Shown piece by piece: positions 17,191-27,436 of a stretch of DNA of 64,000 nt. The DNA is taken from the NCBI GenBank assembly GCA_963849305.1, contig CAWKGV010000023.1:248001-312000 (forward strand), read 5' to 3'. The stretch is from CAWKGV01 sp963849305. Lineage in GTDB: Bacteria > Pseudomonadota > Alphaproteobacteria > Acetobacterales > Acetobacteraceae. Both the position numbers and the translations under genes were made by a program. The notes beneath the pieces are model-generated. The model saw only the letters and a list, made by a program, of their open reading frames with translations. It had not been told where the DNA came from and did no database searches. Each line of letters begins with the position of its first letter. Within the stretch, counting starts at the first letter, position 1.

Positions 17191-20100
17191 ATGGACGACC
17201 AGTTCGAGCCGGCGCCCGACTTCATCGCCGCCTGGACCGCCAATAGCGCCACGCTCAAGCATACGTACGATCCAGCCCAGGAGCACGACGCCTGCGGCGT
17301 GGGCTTCGTCGCGGCGTTGGACGGCAAGAGGCGTCGCGACATCGTGCAGGCCGGCATCGACGCGCTGAAGGCCGTGTGGCACCGGGGCGCCGTGGACGCC
17401 GACGGCAAGACCGGGGACGGTGCCGGCATCCATATCGAGATCCCACAGGACTTCTTCGCCGCCGCCGTCCAGCGCGGCGGCGCCAAGTTGCGCCCCGGGC
17501 CGATCGCCGTGGGCCAGGTGTTCCTGCCGAAGACCGATCTCTCCGCCCAGGAGCGATGCCGGCAAATCGTCGAGACCGAGATCCTCAATTTCGGCTACCT
17601 GATCTACGGCTGGCGACAAGTCCCGATCAATGTCGATTGCATCGGCGAGAAGGCCAATGCCACCCGTCCCGAGATCGAACAGATCATGCTCTGGAACCCG
17701 AAAGGCACCGGCGAGGCCGAGTTCGAGCGCGACCTGTACGTTATTCGCCGGCGGATAGAAAAACAGGCGATCGCCGCGCAGATCCCCGAACTCTACTTCT
17801 GTTCGCTCTCGACTCGTTCCATCATCTACAAGGGGATGTTCCTGGCCGAGCACCTAGCGGAGTTCTACCCGGACCTGATGGACCCGCGATTCACCTCGCG
17901 CTTCGCGATTTACCACCAGCGTTACTCGACCAATACGTTCCCGACCTGGCGGCTTGCCCAGCCGTTCCGGATGCTCGCCCATAACGGTGAGATCAACACG
18001 CTGACCGGCAACGCCAATTGGATGAAGAGCCACGAGACGCGGCTGGCGGCCGACGAGCTTGGCCCGTATCTCGAAGACGTCAAGCCGGTGGTCCAGGCGG
18101 GCGGCTCCGATACCGCGACGCTCGATAACGTCTTCGAGCTGCTGTGCCGGGCCGGACGCGACGCGCCGATGGCCAAGGCGCTGATGATCCCGGCCTCGAT
18201 CGGCCAGGACGCCACCATGCCGCAGTCGCACAAGGACATGTTCTTGTACTGCAATTCGGTGATGGAGCCTTGGGACGGGCCGGCGGCCATCGCGGCCACC
18301 GACGGGCGCTGGGTGATTGCCGGCCTTGACCGCAACGGATTGCGCCCGCTGCGCTACACCATGACCAGCAACGGTATGCTGATCGTCGGCTCCGAGACCG
18401 GCATGGTGAAGCTCGATCAGGACCAGGTGGTGGAGAAGGGCCGGGTCGGCCCCGGCCAGACCATCGCGGTGGACCTGGAAACCGCGCGCTTCTACCGCGA
18501 CGAGACGCTCAAGGACATGCTGGCCGAGCGCCAGCCCTTCGGTGAATGGGCCAAGCGCATCACCGTCATCGACCGCCTCGTGAAGACCGACGCGGCCGAG
18601 CCGGTGTTGTATCAAGGCGAGGAGTTACGGCGCCGCCAGCTCTCGGTCGGCTTCACCCTCGAGGAGTTGGAGATGATCCTCCATCCAATGGTGGAGGACG
18701 CGCAGGAGCCGGTGGGCTCGATGGGCGACGACACGCCGGTCGCGGTGCTGTCCGACCGCTACCGGGGTCTGCATCACTTCTTCCGTCAGGCGTTCAGCCA
18801 GATCACCAATCCGGCGATCGACAGTCTGCGCGAAACCCGAGTCATGACGCTCAAGACCCGGCTCGGCAACCTAGGCAATGTGCTCGACGAGGATGCGAGC
18901 CAATGCGACCTGCTGCAGCTTGAGAGTCCGGTGCTCTCCACGGCCGAGTTCCGGGCCATGCACACCTTCATGGGCGCCTCGGCCTGCGTCGTGGATTGCA
19001 CATTCCCGGCGGTGGACGGAGAAGCCGGCCTGCGCACCGCGCTGGAGCGCATCCGCCGCGAGGCTGAGGAGAGCGTGCGCGCCGGCTGCACCCACGTGAT
19101 CCTGACCGACGAGAGTAACGCGCCGGATCGTGCGCCGATCCCCATGATTCTCGCCACTGGCGGGGTACACACCCATCTGGTCCGCCAGTCGTTGCGCACC
19201 TTCACCAGCCTCAATGTTCGTTCGGCGGAGTGCCTGGATGTCCATTGTTTCGCGGTGCTGATCGGGGTCGGGGCGACCACGGTAAACGCCTATTTAGCCC
19301 AAGAATTTATCGCCGACCGCCATCGGCGCGGCCTGTTCGGCGAGCTGACGCTCAAGGAGGCGATCAACCGCTACAAGAAGGCGGTGGACAAAGGCCTGCT
19401 GAAAGTCATGTCCAAGATGGGGATCAGCGTGATCTCCTCTTATCGCGGCGGCTACAATTTCGAGGCGATCGGCCTGTCGCGCGCGCTCGTGGGAGAGTTC
19501 TTTCCCGGGATGCCGTCGCGCATCTCGGGGATTGGGCTGCCGGGCATCGCCCGCAAGATCCTCGACCAGCACGCGGTAGCCTGGGATGCCGACGTGGTCA
19601 CGCTGCCGGTGGGCGGCATCTATAAATTGCGCCGCCACGCCGGCGAGGCGCATGCCTTCGACCCGGCGCTGATCCACACCTTGCAGACCGCGGTCGCGAC
19701 CGACAGCTACGCCGTTTACCGGCGCTATGCCGATACCGTGCGCAAGCTGCCGGCAGTCGCGCTGCGCGACCTGCTCGATTTCCGCTACGACGTGTGCAAG
19801 CCGATCTCGGTCGATGAGGTCGAGAGCATCACCGAGATCCGCAAACACCTAGTCGCACCCGGAATCTCGCTCGGAGCCTTGTCGCCGGAAGCCCACGAGA
19901 CCTTGTCGATCGCTATGAACCGGATCGGCGCCCGCTCCGACTCCGGCGAGGGTGGAGAAGATCCGGCGCGCTACAAGCCCCGGCCGAACGGCGACAACGC
20001 CTCGTCGGCGATCAAGCAGATCGCCTCGGGCCGGTTCGGCGTGACTGCCGAATACCTAAACAATTGCCGCGAGATCGAGATCAAGGTCGCCCAAGGCGCC

Positions 20101-21735
20101 AAGCCTGGCGAGGGCGGGCAGCTTCCCGGGATCAAGGTCTCGGCGCTGATCGGCCGGCTGCGCCACTCGACGCCCGGCGTGATGCTGATCAGCCCGCCGC
20201 CGCACCACGATATCTATTCGATCGAGGATCTGGCGCAGCTCATCTACGACCTCAAGCAGATCAACCCGGATGCCGCGGTCTGCGTGAAGCTCGTGGCGCG
20301 CTCGGGGATCGGCACGATCGCCGCCGGGGTGGCCAAGGCCAAGGCCGACGCGATCCTGATTTCCGGCCACTCGGGCGGCACCGGCGCCTCACCGCAAAGC
20401 TCGATCAAATACGCGGGTCTGCCGTGGGAGATGGGGCTGTCCGAGACCCATCAGGTGCTGATGCTGAACCGGCTGCGCCATCGTGTGCGGCTGCGCACCG
20501 ACGGCGGCATCAAGACCGGGCGCGACGTGGTGATCGCCGCCATGCTGGGCGCCGAGGAGTTCGGCATCGGCACGGCGAGCCTGATCGCCATGGGCTGCAT
20601 CATGGTCCGCCAGTGCCACTCCAACACCTGCCCGGTCGGCGTTTGCACTCAGGACGAGAGGCTGCGGGCGAAGTTCGAGGGCTCACCGGAGAAGGTGATC
20701 AACCTGTTCTCCTTCGTCGCCGAAGACGTGCGCAACATCTTGGCCCAACTCGGCGTCCGCAAGCTCCAGGAGGTGATCGGCCGGACCGACCTGCTGCAAC
20801 AAGTCAGCCGCGGCGCCGACATCCTGGATGATCTCGACCTCAACCCGTTGCTCGCGCAGGCCGATCCGGGGCCGTATGCCCGGTATTGCACGCTCAAAGG
20901 CCGCAACGAGGTGCCGGACACACTGGATGCGCAGATGATCGCCGATGCGGCCGCGCTGTTCGAGCACGGCGAGAAGATGCAGCTCCAATACACGATCCGG
21001 AACACCCACCGGGCGATCGGAACGAAGATTTCGTCGAAGATCACCCGCCGCTTCGGCATGACCGGGCTGCAACCGGGACATCTCAACGTCCGGCTGCGGG
21101 GCTCGGCCGGGCAGTCGCTCGGTGCCTTCGCCGTGCAGGGGCTCAAGCTCGAGGTGCTTGGGGACGCCAACGACTATGTGGGCAAGGGTCTGTCGGGGGC
21201 GACCATCGTGGTCCGCCCGGCCCCCTCCTCCACCCTGCGCAGCAACGAGAACACCATCATCGGCAACACCGTGCTCTACGGCGCCACCGCCGGCTATCTA
21301 TTCGCCGCCGGGCAGGCGGGCGAGCGGTTCGCCGTCCGCAATTCCGGCGGCCACGCGGTGGTGGAGGGCTGCGGCTCGAATGGTTGCGAATACATGACCG
21401 GCGGCGTCGCCGTGATCCTGGGGCCGGTCGGCGACAATTTCGGCGCCGGCTTCACTGGCGGCATGGCGTTCGTGTACGACCCAGACAATGAGTTTGAGAT
21501 GCGGGTAAACGCGGAAACGCTCACCTGGCAGCGGATCGCGAACCCGCACTGGGATCAGCTTGCGCGCGACCTGGTAGCGGCGCACGTGGCGGAGACCAGT
21601 TCCCGCTACGCCGCCAGGCTGTTGCATGAGTGGGACCGGACCGTGCGGCAGATTTGGCAGGTGGTGCCGAAGGAATATGTGAAGCACCTGCCGGTTCCGC
21701 TCAACGAGCCCGAGGAGGCGGCCCGGCGGGCGTGA
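17191..21735 (+). CDS. gltB: Glutamate synthase (NADPH) large subunit
   Basis: 1514 residues, full length. The class II glutamine amidotransferase domain has its nucleophile at Cys35 in EHDACGVGF, so a 34-residue propeptide is removed. LAHNGEINTLTGNANWMKSHE follows. The central and FMN domains include SGHSGGTGASPQSSIKYAGLPWE, DGGIKTGRDVVIAAMLGAEEFG and the 3Fe-4S motif CIMVRQCHSNTCPVGVCTQ. The C-terminal beta-helix (GXXG) domain contains GNTVLYGATAGYLFAAGQAGERF. It releases ammonia from glutamine and adds it to 2-oxoglutarate. ATG 17191 is chosen from GCGGAG upstream and the expected propeptide length. Confidence 0.95.
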   Translation: MDDQFEPAPDFIAAWTANSATLKHTYDPAQEHDACGVGFVAALDGKRRRDIVQAGIDALKAVWHRGAVDADGKTGDGAGIHIEIPQDFFAAAVQRGGAKLRPGPIAVGQVFLPKTDLSAQERCRQIVETEILNFGYLIYGWRQVPINVDCIGEKANATRPEIEQIMLWNPKGTGEAEFERDLYVIRRRIEKQAIAAQIPELYFCSLSTRSIIYKGMFLAEHLAEFYPDLMDPRFTSRFAIYHQRYSTNTFPTWRLAQPFRMLAHNGEINTLTGNANWMKSHETRLAADELGPYLEDVKPVVQAGGSDTATLDNVFELLCRAGRDAPMAKALMIPASIGQDATMPQSHKDMFLYCNSVMEPWDGPAAIAATDGRWVIAGLDRNGLRPLRYTMTSNGMLIVGSETGMVKLDQDQVVEKGRVGPGQTIAVDLETARFYRDETLKDMLAERQPFGEWAKRITVIDRLVKTDAAEPVLYQGEELRRRQLSVGFTLEELEMILHPMVEDAQEPVGSMGDDTPVAVLSDRYRGLHHFFRQAFSQITNPAIDSLRETRVMTLKTRLGNLGNVLDEDASQCDLLQLESPVLSTAEFRAMHTFMGASACVVDCTFPAVDGEAGLRTALERIRREAEESVRAGCTHVILTDESNAPDRAPIPMILATGGVHTHLVRQSLRTFTSLNVRSAECLDVHCFAVLIGVGATTVNAYLAQEFIADRHRRGLFGELTLKEAINRYKKAVDKGLLKVMSKMGISVISSYRGGYNFEAIGLSRALVGEFFPGMPSRISGIGLPGIARKILDQHAVAWDADVVTLPVGGIYKLRRHAGEAHAFDPALIHTLQTAVATDSYAVYRRYADTVRKLPAVALRDLLDFRYDVCKPISVDEVESITEIRKHLVAPGISLGALSPEAHETLSIAMNRIGARSDSGEGGEDPARYKPRPNGDNASSAIKQIASGRFGVTAEYLNNCREIEIKVAQGAKPGEGGQLPGIKVSALIGRLRHSTPGVMLISPPPHHDIYSIEDLAQLIYDLKQINPDAAVCVKLVARSGIGTIAAGVAKAKADAILISGHSGGTGASPQSSIKYAGLPWEMGLSETHQVLMLNRLRHRVRLRTDGGIKTGRDVVIAAMLGAEEFGIGTASLIAMGCIMVRQCHSNTCPVGVCTQDERLRAKFEGSPEKVINLFSFVAEDVRNILAQLGVRKLQEVIGRTDLLQQVSRGADILDDLDLNPLLAQADPGPYARYCTLKGRNEVPDTLDAQMIADAAALFEHGEKMQLQYTIRNTHRAIGTKISSKITRRFGMTGLQPGHLNVRLRGSAGQSLGAFAVQGLKLEVLGDANDYVGKGLSGATIVVRPAPSSTLRSNENTIIGNTVLYGATAGYLFAAGQAGERFAVRNSGGHAVVEGCGSNGCEYMTGGVAVILGPVGDNFGAGFTGGMAFVYDPDNEFEMRVNAETLTWQRIANPHWDQLARDLVAAHVAETSSRYAARLLHEWDRTVRQIWQVVPKEYVKHLPVPLNEPEEAARRA

Positions 21736-21804
21736 CGGGGCGGCCAGCGGGATAGAGGCGGAGGCACTTGGCGCGACGCGGCGCGCGATGCGATACTGCC
21801 GCCA

Positions 21805-22473
21805 ATGCGCTACCTGTACCATCTCCCGCTGTCGCCCTTCTCGCGCAAGGTCCGCCTGGTGCTGGCGGAGAAGCGGCTGCCGTTCGAGCTGAAGCTGGAG
21901 AAATCCTGGGAGCGTCGGCCGGAGTACCTGGAGCTGAACCCGGCCGGCACGGTACCGACATTGATCGAGGACAACAGCCTGGTCATTCCTGATTCGGGGG
22001 TAATCTGCGAATACTTGGAAGAGGCGTATCCGGACACGCCGCTGATGGGCCGAACCTTGGCCGACCGCGTGGAGGTCCGCCGGCTCGTCGCCTGGTTCGA
22101 CGGCAAGTTCGCCACCGAGGTCACGCGCAACCTACTCGGCGAAAAGTTCATGAAGCGGCTAATGGGGCGCGGCATTCCGGATGCGGGCGCGATGCGCACT
22201 GGCTACACCGCGATCAAGCACCACCTGGAATATCTCGGCTGGCTGAGCGAGACGCGCCGATGGCTTGCCGGGGCCACGATCTCGCTGGCCGACTTCGCCG
22301 CCGCCGCCCATCTTTCCTCGCTCGACTTCATCGGCGACGTGGATTGGACCGTTTCGCTCCCGGCCAAGGAATGGTATGCCCGCATGAAGTCCCGGCCCAG
22401 CTTCCGCGGCCTCCTCGGCGACCGGGTGCCCGGCACCACGCCGCCCGAGCATTACACGGACTTGGATTTCTGA
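21805..22473 (+). CDS. Glutathione S-transferase family protein
   Basis: 222 residues. Thioredoxin-fold N-terminal domain with LPLSPFSRKVRLVLAEKRLP (Ser in the catalytic position), then LNPAGTVPTLIEDN with the cis-Pro and DSGVICEYLEE binding the gamma-glutamyl group. The C-terminal helical domain has WLAGATISLADFAAAAHL. Probable glutathione-dependent detoxification or isomerase. It starts 70 bases after gltB in the same direction. A second, different GST is at 44080. Confidence 0.85.
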   Translation: MRYLYHLPLSPFSRKVRLVLAEKRLPFELKLEKSWERRPEYLELNPAGTVPTLIEDNSLVIPDSGVICEYLEEAYPDTPLMGRTLADRVEVRRLVAWFDGKFATEVTRNLLGEKFMKRLMGRGIPDAGAMRTGYTAIKHHLEYLGWLSETRRWLAGATISLADFAAAAHLSSLDFIGDVDWTVSLPAKEWYARMKSRPSFRGLLGDRVPGTTPPEHYTDLDF

Positions 22474-22582
22474 GCGGCTCGGGGGCGCACCCCCGATCTG
22501 GCAGCTCTCCAAGCTTGCGGATAACTCTCAACCGCGAATGCCGGCTGCGCGTTCTCTGAAGGCACTATTTGGAGAACAGTCC

Positions 22583-23362
22583 GTGGCACGATCGCGCAAT
22601 CCCTCCTGCCCGCATTGTGCGGGCATCGGCCTTGCCACAGGGGTGGCCGCCGCGGCGACCCTGCTGCTCGGCCGCCCTGCGATCGCCCAGGCTCAAGTGG
22701 GCAAGGGGCACAGTCTCAAGCACCGGCTCCTGGATATGGCTGCTGCCGCCATGCAGCGGAAGCACCCGCTGAGCGCCATGAGCACATACCTGAACGGGTT
22801 TCATTTCTATGCCGATGACATGGGCCGGCAGGTGGAGGCCCATCATTTCTGCACCCACCTGGCGCATGACATGCACCAATGCGTAATCTTCGACTCGAAC
22901 AAGCCCGGCGCGCGCCTGATCGGCATTGAATACATCGTCAGCGAGGCACGCTTCCGGCGCTTGCCGGCCGACGAGAAGCGGCTTTGGCACAGCCATCATT
23001 ACGAAGTGAAGTCCGGCCAGCTCGTGGCACCGGGAATCCCCGAATGGGCCGAGCACACGTATTTCGCCGACCTCGCTTCGACTTATGGCAAGACGTTCCA
23101 CACCTGGCAAATCGACCGCGACGATTTCCCGCTAGGAGCGCCGCAACTGATGATGGGCTTCACGGCGGATGGCCAGACCAACCCGTCCTTATTGGAGCAG
23201 CGCGACCGCCGGCTGGGAGCGTCTTGGAGCAAGCGGCGCGAGAGCCGCGCCGACATCCCCTGGCCCGAGTTGGTGCCGGGCGCGAATGCGTGGGAGAGCG
23301 GACGGACCGTTCAGACCCGTTTGGAGGAGACCACAGCGGATGTCGGGGCGCCTGAAGGATAA
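22583..23362 (+). CDS. Exported DUF1264/OBAP-family protein
   Basis: 259 residues if translated from GTG 22583, which has GGAG eight bases upstream; an ATG at 22538 is in frame but lacks a ribosome site. The first 35 residues form a signal peptide (hydrophobic GLATGVAAAATLLLG, cleavage after AIAQAQ). The rest matches DUF1264: NGFHFYADDMGRQVEAHHFC, RLIGIEYIVSEARFRRLP, KRLWHSHHYEVKSG, YGKTFHTWQIDR and LMMGFTADGQTNPSLLEQRD. Plant members are oil-body-associated proteins; bacterial function is unknown. The IS4 element starts 16 bases after the stop. Confidence 0.75.
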   Translation: MARSRNPSCPHCAGIGLATGVAAAATLLLGRPAIAQAQVGKGHSLKHRLLDMAAAAMQRKHPLSAMSTYLNGFHFYADDMGRQVEAHHFCTHLAHDMHQCVIFDSNKPGARLIGIEYIVSEARFRRLPADEKRLWHSHHYEVKSGQLVAPGIPEWAEHTYFADLASTYGKTFHTWQIDRDDFPLGAPQLMMGFTADGQTNPSLLEQRDRRLGASWSKRRESRADIPWPELVPGANAWESGRTVQTRLEETTADVGAPEG

Positions 23363-23377
23363 TTGCCCCGAGTGCTT

Positions 23378-24670
23378 CACTGCTGTCCGGCTCATGGCTT
23401 GCGTAGCCGTAGGCCGAGCTGGGGGTCCGGGCCGGCTCGCGGAGGCGGTGGTGGATCAAGCAGGTGATCGATCTGCTGACGAGCGAACAGGTGACCACGG
23501 ATGGCGGTCAGCAGGGTGGTGGCAGAGTGCGCGGCTTGCCTTTTCGCCGCCTGCTTCACGTAGGCGAGCCGCACCAGGATGTAGGCGATCATGGCGGTCG
23601 CGATCTGGATGTGGACGGCGCTTTCGGTGCTACCCATGAAGCGGCTGATGCGCAGGTTCTGCTTGATCCACTTGAAGAACAGCTCGATTTGCCAGCGCTC
23701 TTTGTAGAGATCGGCGATGAGCTCAGCCGGGCTGTTCAAGTCGTTGGTGAACAGGCGCGGTGTGCGGCCGGTGCTGATGCGGATGACGATCTCGCGGCCG
23801 ATGCCGTCGAACGGGTTGCGCCGGCTCTTGGCGAGACGCTCGGGCAACCGGCCGGTGCGATCGGATTGCACCGCCGTGCCGGGAGAGACCGGCCGTGTTT
23901 GGACGTCGCGCAGCGGCGTGTTGCGCTTCAGTCGGGTGACGAATTCGCAGCCTTGGTCGCGCATCTGCGCCCACCAGCCGAAATCGTAGTAGCCGAGATC
24001 GAAGACGTAGATGGCGCCGGGCTCGATCGGCAGTCGCTGCTTGGCGGCGGTGATGTCGTTGACCTTGGCGGAGGTGAGGTCGAAGTAAACCGGCTGACCG
24101 GCACGGCGGTCGTAGACCACATGGATTTTGGCGGTCGGTTCGCTGCGATGCAAACCGATCCACCTGCGCATCCGCAGACCGAGATTGACCTGCGTGCTGT
24201 CGATCAAGCGGACCACGTCGCCGATGTCGCGGCGCAAGGTGCGATGCAAGCGGGGCAGCATCGTCTGCAAAAGACTGACGAACAGACCCCGATCGCGGCG
24301 ACGATTGGCATCGGCGAGCGTGGAGCGCCGCGGGGTCGCGCGGCCTATCAGCCGCAACGGGCCGCTGCCGGGAAGCAGCCCTGCCACGGTTTGCCGCAGG
24401 CGCCGTGGAAGCCGCCGAGTGCGACGCCCAGCATCGCCATCAGATGGTCCCGAGCGCCAAACGACCGCGCCGCCTCATCCACGCCGTATTCACCGGCCAG
24501 CCGCTCGAACGTGTCCCCACGGAATCTCCTGGACCAGTTGCTCGAACGCGGTAGGCTGGTGGCGCATGGCATCGGTCCCTGCTGCGGTGGATAACGTTGG
24601 CGAACGTCTCTCCCGCAGTAGAATCAATGCCATGCGCCAGAACAAGCAGAAAATGTGCCGGACAGCAGTG
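23378..24670 (-). mobile_element. IS4-family insertion sequence, degenerate
   Basis: 1293 bp bounded by 14-bp perfect inverted repeats, cactgctgtccggc (23378-23391) and gccggacagcagtg (24657-24670). One transposase gene on the minus strand, frameshifted. No target duplication is visible, and the right side abuts a 5'-truncated gene, which suggests a deletion next to the element. Confidence 0.8.
23392..24567 (-). pseudogene. IS4-family transposase with two frameshifts
   Basis: The protein can be followed through three frames. MRHQPTAFEQLVQEIPW starts at 24567. TFERLAGEYGVDEAARSF continues after an extra G in a run near 24518-24521. AGLLPGSGPLRLIGRATP continues after two extra bases near 24395-24405. 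The rest is intact and shows the DDE core: VVRLIDSTQVNL, VFDLGYYD and the IS4 signature LYKERWQIELFFKWIKQNL. It should not be functional as read. Confidence 0.8.
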
Positions 24671-24732
24671 GTAAAGCCCGAGCATGACGCTCTCACTGAT
24701 GGCTATCCAGCCCCCAGGATGCAGGCCCCTTG

Positions 24733-25442
24733 GCGCGCAGCATAGTCTGGGCGTCGAGCGTGCCGTTTGCCTCCAAGGTACCGCTCGCGAGCACTCGGCG
24801 GTTCGCTTGCCCCGGTGCCGGCCTACAACAGCAACGGGCTCTGGCTGATCAACGTGAAGCAGCTCGCCGATGAGTCGGCGGCGCTGATCGCCAAGAGTGT
24901 GTTCCAGGCGCTCAAACTGCGGCTGGGGCGGGAACGCCTCGCGGATGACCTCGCCGCGATCAGCGTGGTTCGCGATGCGGTCGGTACCGAGGTCAAGCTG
25001 ATGGTGGACTTCAACCAGGGCCTCAGTTTCGGCGATGCGCTTCGGCGCTGCCATGAACTGGACGAACAGGGGCTCACTTGGTTCGAGGAACCGATCGCCT
25101 ACGACAACCTCGCCGGTTACGCGAGGCTGACACGGGAATTGCGGACCCCGGCTCAACTGGGCGAGAATTTCTATGGTCCGCAGGCGCTGCTCCAGGCGAT
25201 TTCAAGCCGAGGCCGGCGACTACGTCATGCCCGATCTGATGCGCATCGGCGGCGTGACCGGCTGGCTCCGTTCAGCGGCGATTGCCGGTGCCGCCGGAAT
25301 TGAGATGTCGAGCCATCTCTACCCAGAGTTTTCCGCCCACGTGCTGCGCGCGACCGAAACCGCGCACTGGCTGGATTGGCAGGACTGGGCTGACCCGGTG
25401 CTGGCCGAGCGCGGTCGATCTATAAAAATCGAGCGATCTTAG
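24733..25442 (+). pseudogene. Enolase-superfamily (mandelate racemase/muconate lactonizing type), truncated and frameshifted
   Basis: Only the C-terminal barrel remains. ALGGSLAPVPAYNSNGLW, then ALKLRLG (Lys), KLMVDFNQ (Asp), TWFEEPIAYDNL (Glu) and LGENFYG (Glu) give the metal ligands. After an extra T near 25201 the match resumes in another frame with DYVMPDLMRIGGVTGWL and GIEMSSHLYPEFSAH. Another shift near 24795 joins a short upstream piece. The capping domain and start are missing at the IS4 border. Confidence 0.75.
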
Positions 25443-25448
25443 GGTGTG

Positions 25449-25889
25449 TCAGATGGCCCGCGGCCGCAGTGTCCGCCCTGCGGCTTTCGGCTCGGCGTCC
25501 GCCGTCGTCTTGCCGGCCGCATGGGCCGCGCTGGGGTGACGCACCTTCGACAGCTTGCCGCTATCGCGCATCCGCTCGAACCCGGCCGTCGGCGTCGGTA
25601 TTGACGCATCGTCCTGCTGCCAGTGAACGTACGACGCCTCGTCGCACCAGTGGAGTAAGCGAGGCATTGCCTTCCTGTGCGGAGCGGTGTCGCGGAACGC
25701 GCGCATCGCACGCTCGTCGGTCCAGACGGTGAATGTCCAGAACCCAAGGGGCAGCTCACCCGCGAACGCCCCGCCGAGGAATCCGGCACTCAATTGCGCC
25801 TGACGCTGGACCCGCCAGACAACGGTCGCGAATGACGGAAGAAAACGCCACCGCCGCACGTGAAGCCTGGTAACCGCCGCGATCATCAT
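25449..25889 (-). CDS. Antibiotic-biosynthesis-monooxygenase-like (ABM fold) protein
   Basis: About 146 residues. AAVTRLHVRRWRFLPSF, AQLSAGFLGGAF, FWTFTVWTDERAMRAFRDTAPHRKAMPRLLHW and DEASYVHWQQDD match a family of small ferredoxin-fold proteins related to ABM and DUF3291, usually annotated without known reaction. The C-terminal 40 residues are basic and low-complexity. AGGAGG directly abuts the first of two ATGs; the second, at 25886, is an equally good start. Confidence 0.55.
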   Translation of the reverse strand: MMIAAVTRLHVRRWRFLPSFATVVWRVQRQAQLSAGFLGGAFAGELPLGFWTFTVWTDERAMRAFRDTAPHRKAMPRLLHWCDEASYVHWQQDDASIPTPTAGFERMRDSGKLSKVRHPSAAHAAGKTTADAEPKAAGRTLRPRAI

Positions 25890-25959
25890 CCTCCTAAAGC
25901 ACTTCCCGCGCGAAGGTCGCTGCCGCATTAGGCCCTCGCCTAACCTTCGTCCTGCCCCC

Positions 25960-27345
25960 TTAGTCACGGACCTTCAGCGTGGCGTCCAGCCAATCGAACA
26001 GCACCTGGTTGCGCCGCTGCGGCGCGAGCGGCCCGTCGTGATAGGCGGCGCCCTCGGCGGCGGTAAAGGTCACCAGCGTCTTCGGACAGGTCAGCAGCTC
26101 GTAAAGCTGATGCCCGCCATTCGGGAAAAACTGGTCAAGCTCATACTGCGTCACGAACATCGGGGCGGTGACCCGCGCCGCGACCTCGGCCACCTGGTAC
26201 TGCATCACCGTCTGACCGAAGCTCCAGAGATCGGTGAAAACCTGGCCGGCACGAGCGGCATCCAAGTATTGCGGGCCGTAGATCTCGGAGCGTTTCGCCA
26301 GCGTGAACCGATCCTGCGGCGACAGGGCCGGGATCACGTCGTGCCGCCAGATGGCGTTCACCTGCTGCTCGGTCGCCCCGTGCGCGAAAATACCCCGGAT
26401 CGACGCAGGATACGCATCCCAGGTGTAGACGAAGCCGGGGTCGGCGCAGACGGCGGCCAGCCGCTTCTCGAACGCTGCCGCGCGCGTCACCAGCGCGCCG
26501 CCGAGGCTCCATCCGGTGAGCGCGATACGGGTCGGGTCCACGTCGGGGCGCGCGGACAGAAAGTCCACGATCGGTGTGATGACTTTCTCCCAGTCCGGCC
26601 GGAACGGGATCTTCCGTTCGAACAGGGTCGAGCCCTGGCCCGGTCCCTCGAAGATCAGCGCGTTCCAGCCACGCTCGATCGCAGCGGCGCCGCCGAAGGC
26701 ATACACGTCGATGTTCTGCGCATCGCTCCCGTTCATGACGATCACGGTGGGACGGCGCCCTTCCCCCCGCTTCGACGCGAGGAAATATCCCGGCAAGAAG
26801 GTATGTTCGTACGGGATCCGCACCGGCTGAAACGGCGGATCGAACAACCGCGTCGCCGCGTTCCATTGCTGCTGCATGAGCCGATAGAGGTTGGCCTCGT
26901 TCTGCGGCGTGCTCGTCCCCAGGACGAAAAACAGAGCCTGGTCGTAATACTGCGCGGACCGCAGATAGGCCGATCGCGCGCTGGCCCGATACCCCGCGGC
27001 AAGCGCATCGTCCGCGATCTTACCGACAGTCCGTGCCGTGCCGATGAAGCCGTCGTAGAAATTCTGGTAGCTCGCGCCGGCGGCGTTGATCGCAGTCACG
27101 GTCGCCAGGATCTCGCCCGCCTCGCCCGCGCCATAGGCCGTCTCGCCGAGCGCGAACAGTGCCTCGAAATTCATGTCCGCCTCCGCGAACAGCCGGAAGC
27201 TCGCCGACGGCGTGACGGTGGCGGCCGGCGCCTCGGCGGCGACGGCCCGCCCGCCTGCCCCGCCCCTTGCGATCGTCAGTGCCGCTCCGCCGGCCAGCGC
27301 CGATCGGCCAAACAGGGATCTGCGGCTCAGGGTACCTGCCGACAC
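25960..27345 (-). CDS. TAT-exported alpha/beta hydrolase
   Basis: 461 residues. The N-terminus SRRSLFGRSALAGGAALTIA fits a twin-arginine signal, with cleavage near AVAAEA. An all-helical cap region (about 60-170) is followed by an alpha/beta-hydrolase domain. Nucleophile Ser lies in LTGWSLGGALV, acid Asp in YELDQFF and His in AAYHDG. TVIVMNGSDAQ provides the oxyanion region. The layout resembles 2,6-dihydroxypseudooxynicotine hydrolase and FrsA-like esterases, which cleave C-C or ester bonds. GTG start with AAGGAGA. A Tat pore gene (tatA) exists at 50261. Confidence 0.75.
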   Translation of the reverse strand: MSAGTLSRRSLFGRSALAGGAALTIARGGAGGRAVAAEAPAATVTPSASFRLFAEADMNFEALFALGETAYGAGEAGEILATVTAINAAGASYQNFYDGFIGTARTVGKIADDALAAGYRASARSAYLRSAQYYDQALFFVLGTSTPQNEANLYRLMQQQWNAATRLFDPPFQPVRIPYEHTFLPGYFLASKRGEGRRPTVIVMNGSDAQNIDVYAFGGAAAIERGWNALIFEGPGQGSTLFERKIPFRPDWEKVITPIVDFLSARPDVDPTRIALTGWSLGGALVTRAAAFEKRLAAVCADPGFVYTWDAYPASIRGIFAHGATEQQVNAIWRHDVIPALSPQDRFTLAKRSEIYGPQYLDAARAGQVFTDLWSFGQTVMQYQVAEVAARVTAPMFVTQYELDQFFPNGGHQLYELLTCPKTLVTFTAAEGAAYHDGPLAPQRRNQVLFDWLDATLKVRD

Positions 27346-27436
27346 ACGTCTCTCCTTGGTTACGGCCTAACCCGGTATCCGCATCAGCAACGCCTCATAC
27401 GTCGCCGCTCTGATTCGAGGCCAACACGGTATACGG

